DNA from: JALZAQ01 sp038253885
GTDB taxonomy: Bacteria > Gemmatimonadota > Gemmatimonadetes > Gemmatimonadales > Gemmatimonadaceae
Assembly (NCBI GenBank): GCA_038253885.1
Contig: JBBSGP010000006.1
Span: forward strand, 36,261 to 100,260
Length of the DNA: 64,000 nucleotides
Direction: 5' to 3'
Made by a program: the position numbers and the translations under genes. A model generated the notes under the pieces. It had not been told where the DNA came from, did not search any database, and was given only the letters and a program-made list of their open reading frames with translations. Below, in pieces: positions 59,844 to 64,000 of the stretch (the stretch's first letter is position 1; each line of letters starts with the position of its first letter).

Positions 59844-61883
59844 GTGATACACTACGCAACTGCCCCTCGCCTGCGGAATCGACTCGTGCCGGATCCCATC
59901 GCCCTGTCCTCGGATGCCGAGCTGCGCGCGCTCGTAGAGCGTGCGCTGGCGGCACACTACGAGATCGAGGGCGAGCTCGGGCGCGGCGGAATGGGCATCG
60001 TCTACCGGGCGAAGGACCGCCGCCTCAAGCGGCCGGTGGCGGTCAAGCTGCTCCCTCCCGAGCTCGCCTTCCGGGGGGACATCCGATCGCGCTTCCTGCG
60101 CGAGGCCGAGACCGCGGCCGGTCTGAGCCATCCCAACATCGTGCCGATCTACTCCGTCGACGAGCGCGAGGGGCTGGTGTACTTCGTGATGGCGCTGGTC
60201 GATGGGCCCACGCTCGCGAAGCGGCTGTACGACGAGCATCAGATGGGCATCGAGGACACACGCCGCTTCCTGCGTGAGGTCGCCGATGCCCTGGCTTACG
60301 CCCACGCTCGCGGCGTGGTGCACCGGGACATCAAGCCGGACAACATCCTGCTCGACAAGGACACGGGCCGCGCCATGGTGACCGACTTCGGAATCGCGCG
60401 CGCGGTTCAGGAGAGCGGTGATTCGCGTCTGACCGCGACCGGTGTCGCCATCGGGACGCCGGCATACATGTCCCCCGAGCAGGCAGCGGGTGATCGCGAG
60501 ATCGACGGACGCAGCGACCTCTACTCGCTCGGCATCGTCGGCTATCAGATGCTGGCCGGAGAGCTTCCGTTCAACGCCAGCAGCACGCCCGCGATGCTCA
60601 TCAAGCACCTGAGCGATCCTCCTCCTCCGCTCGAGAACAAGCGTGCCGGCATCCCCAGCGAGCTCGCGGGCGCGGTCATGACTCTGCTCGAGAAGGAGCC
60701 GTCGCGCCGCTTTCCGGATGCCGCCAAGCTGTCACTTGCGCTCCGGGGCGATCCGGCCGGCACCCGATGGATGGCCGATCGTCCGCCGCGCGAGATCGTG
60801 TCGCGGGGCGCGGCCTGGCAGCCGGCACCCCAAGGCCAGGGCGCGGGAGGCGGTATGCGCATGGCGGCCGACCCGTTTCGATCGCCCTATCCCGACCCCG
60901 ATGCCGCGCTCGAGCCTGGCACCATCACCGCCGACGACATCTCTCGCTGGTCGGCGCCTCAGGTCCAGAAGTTCCGCGGGCAGTTCGCGACGTACGCGTG
61001 GGTCAACGCGGTTGTGCTGGCATCGAGCATGACCTTCCTCGATCGGGACTTTGCGGTCATCACCCTCTTCTGGTCGATGGCGATGGCGGCGCGCTACGCC
61101 AAGCTCTGGTCCTCCAACTACGACTGGCGCGACGTCTTCCGGCAGCCGCGCGATCGCCGTCTGATCGATGTGGCTTCGGAGACGGTCGAGGATGTCCGGG
61201 GTGCGTTCGGCAAGACACGCAACGACCTCGGTCGCCAGCGTGATTCGCGACGCCAGCGCATGATCGCGGCGGCGAGCTCGATGGCACCTCCGGCTGCAGC
61301 CAGAGCGCTCGATCCGGCCGCGCCCCGCGGCCTGCACGCCCCCGCGGTGATCCAGGCGCAGACGTTCCGGAACGATATTCTCAATCTCATGGAGTCGCTG
61401 CCGAGGAGCGATCGAGACCTCGTCCGCGACGTCGTCCCCGCGGCGGAGGGGTTGTTGCAGCGCATCAGCTCGCTGGCTCTCACCCTCGACGACCTCGAGC
61501 GCTCCAACCCCACGGTTGCCGCCGAGCGGCTCGAGGCGCAGATCACCGAGCTCGAATCCCAGGCCAATCCGCTCGACCGCGCTGCCAGTGAGGATCGGGT
61601 GCGCCGCCTCGCTCTCCTCAAGCGGCAGCGCCGCAGCGCCGTGGATGGCGAGCGCAAGCGCGAGCAGGCCGCCTCGAAGCTCGAGAGCTGCATGCTCGCT
61701 CTGCAGAACATGCGCTATGACGTGATGCGGCTGCGGGCCGGCGGCGTGAGCGGCAACAGCGGCCAGATCACGATGCTCACCGAGCGCGCTCGCAACCTGG
61801 CCGGCGAGGTGGACGCCGCGCTCATCGTCGCCGATGAGTCGCGGCGAGGCCGAGTGGCGCGCGGTGAGCAGCGATCCCCGTGA
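59844..61883 (+). CDS. Ser/Thr kinase with 2TM hairpin and coiled-coil tail, first of tandem pair
   Basis: 679 residues from GTG 59844, selected for an AGGGAG site eight bases before it; GTG 59886 is the alternative. The kinase domain (about 40-300) has GRGGMGIVY, the ATP lysine in VAVKLL, HRDIKPDNIL (about 160), TDFGIA (about 180) and YMSPEQ. A Pro/Gly linker leads to two close membrane helices (about 383-418). A cytoplasmic tail of about 260 residues follows, predicted coiled coil, with LVRDVVPAAEGLLQRISSLA and RLALLKRQRRSAVDGERKR. The tail resembles that of the next kinase. Its stop overlaps the next start (GTGA). It has no PASTA or other extracellular sensor. Confidence 0.93.
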   Translation: MIHYATAPRLRNRLVPDPIALSSDAELRALVERALAAHYEIEGELGRGGMGIVYRAKDRRLKRPVAVKLLPPELAFRGDIRSRFLREAETAAGLSHPNIVPIYSVDEREGLVYFVMALVDGPTLAKRLYDEHQMGIEDTRRFLREVADALAYAHARGVVHRDIKPDNILLDKDTGRAMVTDFGIARAVQESGDSRLTATGVAIGTPAYMSPEQAAGDREIDGRSDLYSLGIVGYQMLAGELPFNASSTPAMLIKHLSDPPPPLENKRAGIPSELAGAVMTLLEKEPSRRFPDAAKLSLALRGDPAGTRWMADRPPREIVSRGAAWQPAPQGQGAGGGMRMAADPFRSPYPDPDAALEPGTITADDISRWSAPQVQKFRGQFATYAWVNAVVLASSMTFLDRDFAVITLFWSMAMAARYAKLWSSNYDWRDVFRQPRDRRLIDVASETVEDVRGAFGKTRNDLGRQRDSRRQRMIAAASSMAPPAAARALDPAAPRGLHAPAVIQAQTFRNDILNLMESLPRSDRDLVRDVVPAAEGLLQRISSLALTLDDLERSNPTVAAERLEAQITELESQANPLDRAASEDRVRRLALLKRQRRSAVDGERKREQAASKLESCMLALQNMRYDVMRLRAGGVSGNSGQITMLTERARNLAGEVDAALIVADESRRGRVARGEQRSP

Positions 61884-63766
61884 GCGATCTGCTCCAGGAC
61901 CGGGTCCTCGCCGCTCTCGGCGACCACTACGACATAGAGCAGGAGATCGGGCGCGGGGGCATGGCGGTGGTGTACCGGGCGCTCGACCGCCGTCTCAAGC
62001 GCCGGGTCGCGATCAAGGTCCTGCCACCGGATCTGGCGTTTCGCGATGACGTGCGGCAGCGCTTTCTTCGCGAGGCGGAGATGTCGGCGCAGCTCGGTCA
62101 TCCGAACATCGTGCCGATCTACTCGGTGGACGAGCGCGGCGGAGTGTCGTTCTTCGTCATGGCGCTGATTGATGGAGAGACTCTGGCCGAGCGGCTCAAG
62201 CGCGAGCCCCGCCCCCCGCTCGCCGACGTCCGCCGTATTCTGCACGATGTCGCCGACGCTCTCGCATACGCCCACGCGCACGGCGTGACGCACCGCGATA
62301 TCAAGCCCGACAACATCATGCTCGATGCGCGCAGCGGTCGGCCAGTCGTGACCGACTTCGGCATCGCCCGCGCCGCCGAGGCGGACTCGCGTCTGACCGT
62401 GACCGGAGTGGCGGTGGGAACTCCCGCCTACATGTCGCCCGAGCAGGCCATGGGTGAGAGCGAGATCGATGGACGGAGCGATATCTACTCGCTCGGTGTG
62501 GTGGGCTACCTGATGCTCGCTGGCCGTCTTCCCTTCGAGGCGGCCAATACGCCGGCGATGTTGGTGAAGCAGATCAGCGAGATGCCGCGCGCGCTTCACG
62601 AGCTCCGGCCCGACATCCCGTCGTCACTCGACGCCGCGCTGGCGCGCGCGCTGGCAAAGCGCCCCGCCGATCGGTGGGCCAGTGCGGCCGACTTCCGCGA
62701 CGCATTGAGCTCGACCGCCGCGCCTCCTCCGCCAGGGCCGCTCCCCTGGGAGCACCAGCGCGCCGTGCCAGCCGATGCTCCGGCGGTAGCGCCCCGGGGT
62801 GAGGCGCCTTCCCCCTCTCGCGGGCCCGGACTTCCTTTTCAGCCGCTCCCCGCTCTGCCACCCCTTCCGGTGATGCCCGCCGGCATGCTGTCACGCCGCG
62901 AACGCCGCGAGCTGCGCCGCGTCTACGGCTGGCGCTTCCCGGCCGATGGCTCCGCCCCGGTGCAGCGCACCCTTGATCAACGCATCTCCTCGTTCCGTCA
63001 GCGCCTGATCGCCAACGGAGCGACGATCGGCATGCTCTTCGGCATCAACATGCTCACGGCTCCGCATTTCCCCTGGTTCCTCTTTCCCGCCCTCGGCATG
63101 GGTACCGGGCTGGTGAAGGGATGGAGCGGGCTCTGGGAGGAAGGGGTGACGTGGAAGCAGCTCTGGTCGCGCCGGCCGTCGGCGCTTCCCGCGCCGCCAC
63201 CGGGACCCTCGGCGGACAGCGAGCTGGCCAGCCTCGCGAGCGCGACGGTCCTCGCCGGGCCGCACGGGGCGGCTGTGCGCAAGGCGGCTGCGGATCGCGC
63301 GACAATCCTCGGCATCGTGGCCAGCCTCGAGAAGCCGGATCGCGAGCTTCTCCCCGAGATCGTGCCGACGGTGGATGCGCTCGTCGAGAGAAGCGCGGCG
63401 CTCGCCGTGATGCTGCACCATCTCGACAGCGATGTCTCGCCGGACATCGTCGCGCAGATCGAGACGCGCATCGCCGCCGTCGAGCGCGAGCCCGACGTTG
63501 CGGCGGATCGCGAGCGAAGGCTCGGTCTGTTGCAGCGGCAGCGCAGCACGCTGCGCGAGCTGGGCGAGCGGCGCGTGAAGGTCGCGGCCCAGCTCGAGAG
63601 CGCCGGCATCGCGCTGCAGAACCTCAAGCTCGACCTGCTCAAGCTCCGCTCGAGCGGCGTCCAGGCCGCCCTCAACGATGTCTCGAGCGCGACCCGCGAA
63701 GCCCGAGCCGTCTCGAAGGAGATCGGCCACGTCCTCGACGCGGCGGCGGAGCTCCGGGCGCTGTGA
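61880..63766 (+). CDS. Ser/Thr kinase with 2TM hairpin and coiled-coil tail, second of tandem pair
   Basis: 628 residues from GTG 61880. Kinase motifs are IGRGGMAVVY, VAIKVL (Lys46), HRDIKPDNIM (138-147), TDFGIA (about 158-163) and YMSPEQ. The kinase is closely similar to the first, including LPPDLAFRDDVRQRFLREAE and SVDERGGVSFFVMALIDG. A Pro-rich linker precedes a short hydrophobic hairpin (IGMLFGINMLTAPHFPWFLF and the next helix, about 380-410). The tail is a coiled coil with LLPEIVPTVDALVERSAALA and RRLGLLQRQRSTLRELGERR, clearly paralogous to the first tail. The two were probably created by duplication and may form a heteromer. Confidence 0.93.
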   Translation: MSDLLQDRVLAALGDHYDIEQEIGRGGMAVVYRALDRRLKRRVAIKVLPPDLAFRDDVRQRFLREAEMSAQLGHPNIVPIYSVDERGGVSFFVMALIDGETLAERLKREPRPPLADVRRILHDVADALAYAHAHGVTHRDIKPDNIMLDARSGRPVVTDFGIARAAEADSRLTVTGVAVGTPAYMSPEQAMGESEIDGRSDIYSLGVVGYLMLAGRLPFEAANTPAMLVKQISEMPRALHELRPDIPSSLDAALARALAKRPADRWASAADFRDALSSTAAPPPPGPLPWEHQRAVPADAPAVAPRGEAPSPSRGPGLPFQPLPALPPLPVMPAGMLSRRERRELRRVYGWRFPADGSAPVQRTLDQRISSFRQRLIANGATIGMLFGINMLTAPHFPWFLFPALGMGTGLVKGWSGLWEEGVTWKQLWSRRPSALPAPPPGPSADSELASLASATVLAGPHGAAVRKAAADRATILGIVASLEKPDRELLPEIVPTVDALVERSAALAVMLHHLDSDVSPDIVAQIETRIAAVEREPDVAADRERRLGLLQRQRSTLRELGERRVKVAAQLESAGIALQNLKLDLLKLRSSGVQAALNDVSSATREARAVSKEIGHVLDAAAELRAL

Positions 63767-63767
63767 C

Positions 63768-63875
63768 GTGCGCGAGGGGAAGGGGCGAGTCATTCTCTTC
63801 GGCTTCCGGCCGCAGTACCGGGGCCAGACGATGAGCACGCTTCCCCTGCTGTGGAACGCGTTGAGGGAGAGATAG
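63768..63875 (+). pseudogene. C-terminal remnant of an M14 zinc carboxypeptidase
   Basis: Immediately after the kinase stop, a 35-codon frame reads KGRVILFGFRPQYRGQTMST, then LPLLWNAL and a stop. This phrase is the usual last segment of many secreted M14-type carboxypeptidases, where it ends the protein. Nothing upstream in this frame belongs to such a protein; it is kinase coding sequence in another frame. I read it as the leftover end of a deleted gene. The match is by memory of the family pattern, not a search. Confidence 0.6.
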
Positions 63876-63879
63876 CGTG

Positions 63880-63898
63880 CGGCGTGCCGGGCGCCGCC
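63880..63898 (+). terminator. Hairpin after the carboxypeptidase remnant
   Basis: A perfect 6-bp stem (GCGGCG and its complement) with a seven-base loop begins four bases after the remnant stop and is followed by CCTCTTT. This is a modest terminator candidate, possibly the old terminator of the lost gene and now serving the kinase operon. Confidence 0.4.
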
Positions 63899-63972
63899 CT
63901 CTTTCCGATTACCTTTCGGGGCCGACCTGAATCCCGGCGCTGTCCGGCCGAACAACCTCATTCGAGAAGACG

Positions 63973-64000
63973 ATGGCTTTGCGACGTGGTGAGCTGTACC
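63973..64000 (+). CDS. Start of a further gene, possibly MazF/PemK-like, cut by window end
   Basis: ATG 63973 with a GAGAAGA site upstream gives only nine codons (MALRRGELY) before the window ends. RRGELY is how many MazF/PemK toxins begin, but nine residues are far too few to identify a gene. The frame is open to the edge. Confidence 0.25.

Noticed and set aside
1..64000. tRNA, rRNA, CRISPR array, insertion sequence or prophage
   Set aside because: The gaps between genes are too short or lack cloverleaf sequences, no regularly spaced repeat was found, and no transposase, integrase or phage gene is recognisable.

Overview
The window looks like chromosomal DNA of a high-GC, diderm bacterium, most likely a member of the Gemmatimonadota or a close relative. 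This is inferred from the gene mix and not from a marker gene. It carries TonB-receptor and S9/S41/M28 peptidase genes, several membrane Ser/Thr kinases, BIG2-type lipoproteins, class C beta-lactamase-like hydrolases, an ECF sigma factor with a zinc anti-sigma partner, and a remnant of an orphan MacB-type permease. Genes are packed tightly, with many ATGA/GTGA stop-start overlaps. I see no rRNA, tRNA, CRISPR array, transposase or integrase.

Layout. 1-9 kb: two tandem HEAT-repeat proteins (the first cut by the window edge), a secreted serine hydrolase, an S41 peptidase, a phosphodiesterase-type lipoprotein, a flavin-binding stress protein and a TonB-dependent receptor. 9-13.4 kb: sigma factor, zinc anti-sigma, then a complete three-gene phosphoserine route to serine (phosphatase, class V aminotransferase, 3-phosphoglycerate dehydrogenase) with overlapping ends. 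13.4-19.5 kb: OsmC and sulfurtransferase pair, CsaA, two small [2Fe-2S] thioredoxin-like ferredoxins on either side of mgtE, an HNH protein coupled to an unknown protein, and a flavin reductase. 19.6-28.3 kb: M28 peptidase, then a run of FHA protein, kinase-RCC1 fusion, BIG2 lipoprotein, TPR protein and amidohydrolase. 28.4-37.4 kb: two S9 peptidases, a membrane esterase, small proteins, the permease remnant, a lipoprotein and a second beta-lactamase-like hydrolase. 37.5-44.5 kb: fused alpha-beta E1 dehydrogenase with a ten-base homopolymer in its coding region, a 1087-residue Ig-like lipoprotein, an OmpA-like protein and a frameshifted Hcp-like secreted protein. 44.6-50.9 kb: HIT protein, nickel-pincer cofactor genes larC, larE and larB, a membrane chemoreceptor-like protein, and an HNH gene behind a hairpin-rich leader. 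51-64 kb: NAD synthetase, PBP1A coupled to an LtaS-like sulfatase-fold enzyme, Lon protease, two coupled Ser/Thr kinases with related coiled-coil tails, a carboxypeptidase C-terminal remnant and the first codons of another gene.

The best candidates for undescribed biology are the FHA/kinase-RCC1/BIG2/TPR cluster, the tandem kinases with a shared two-helix membrane hairpin and coiled-coil tail, the structured non-coding stretch ahead of the second HNH gene, and the frameshifted secreted Hcp-like gene. All assignments come from reading motifs by eye; no homology search was possible.
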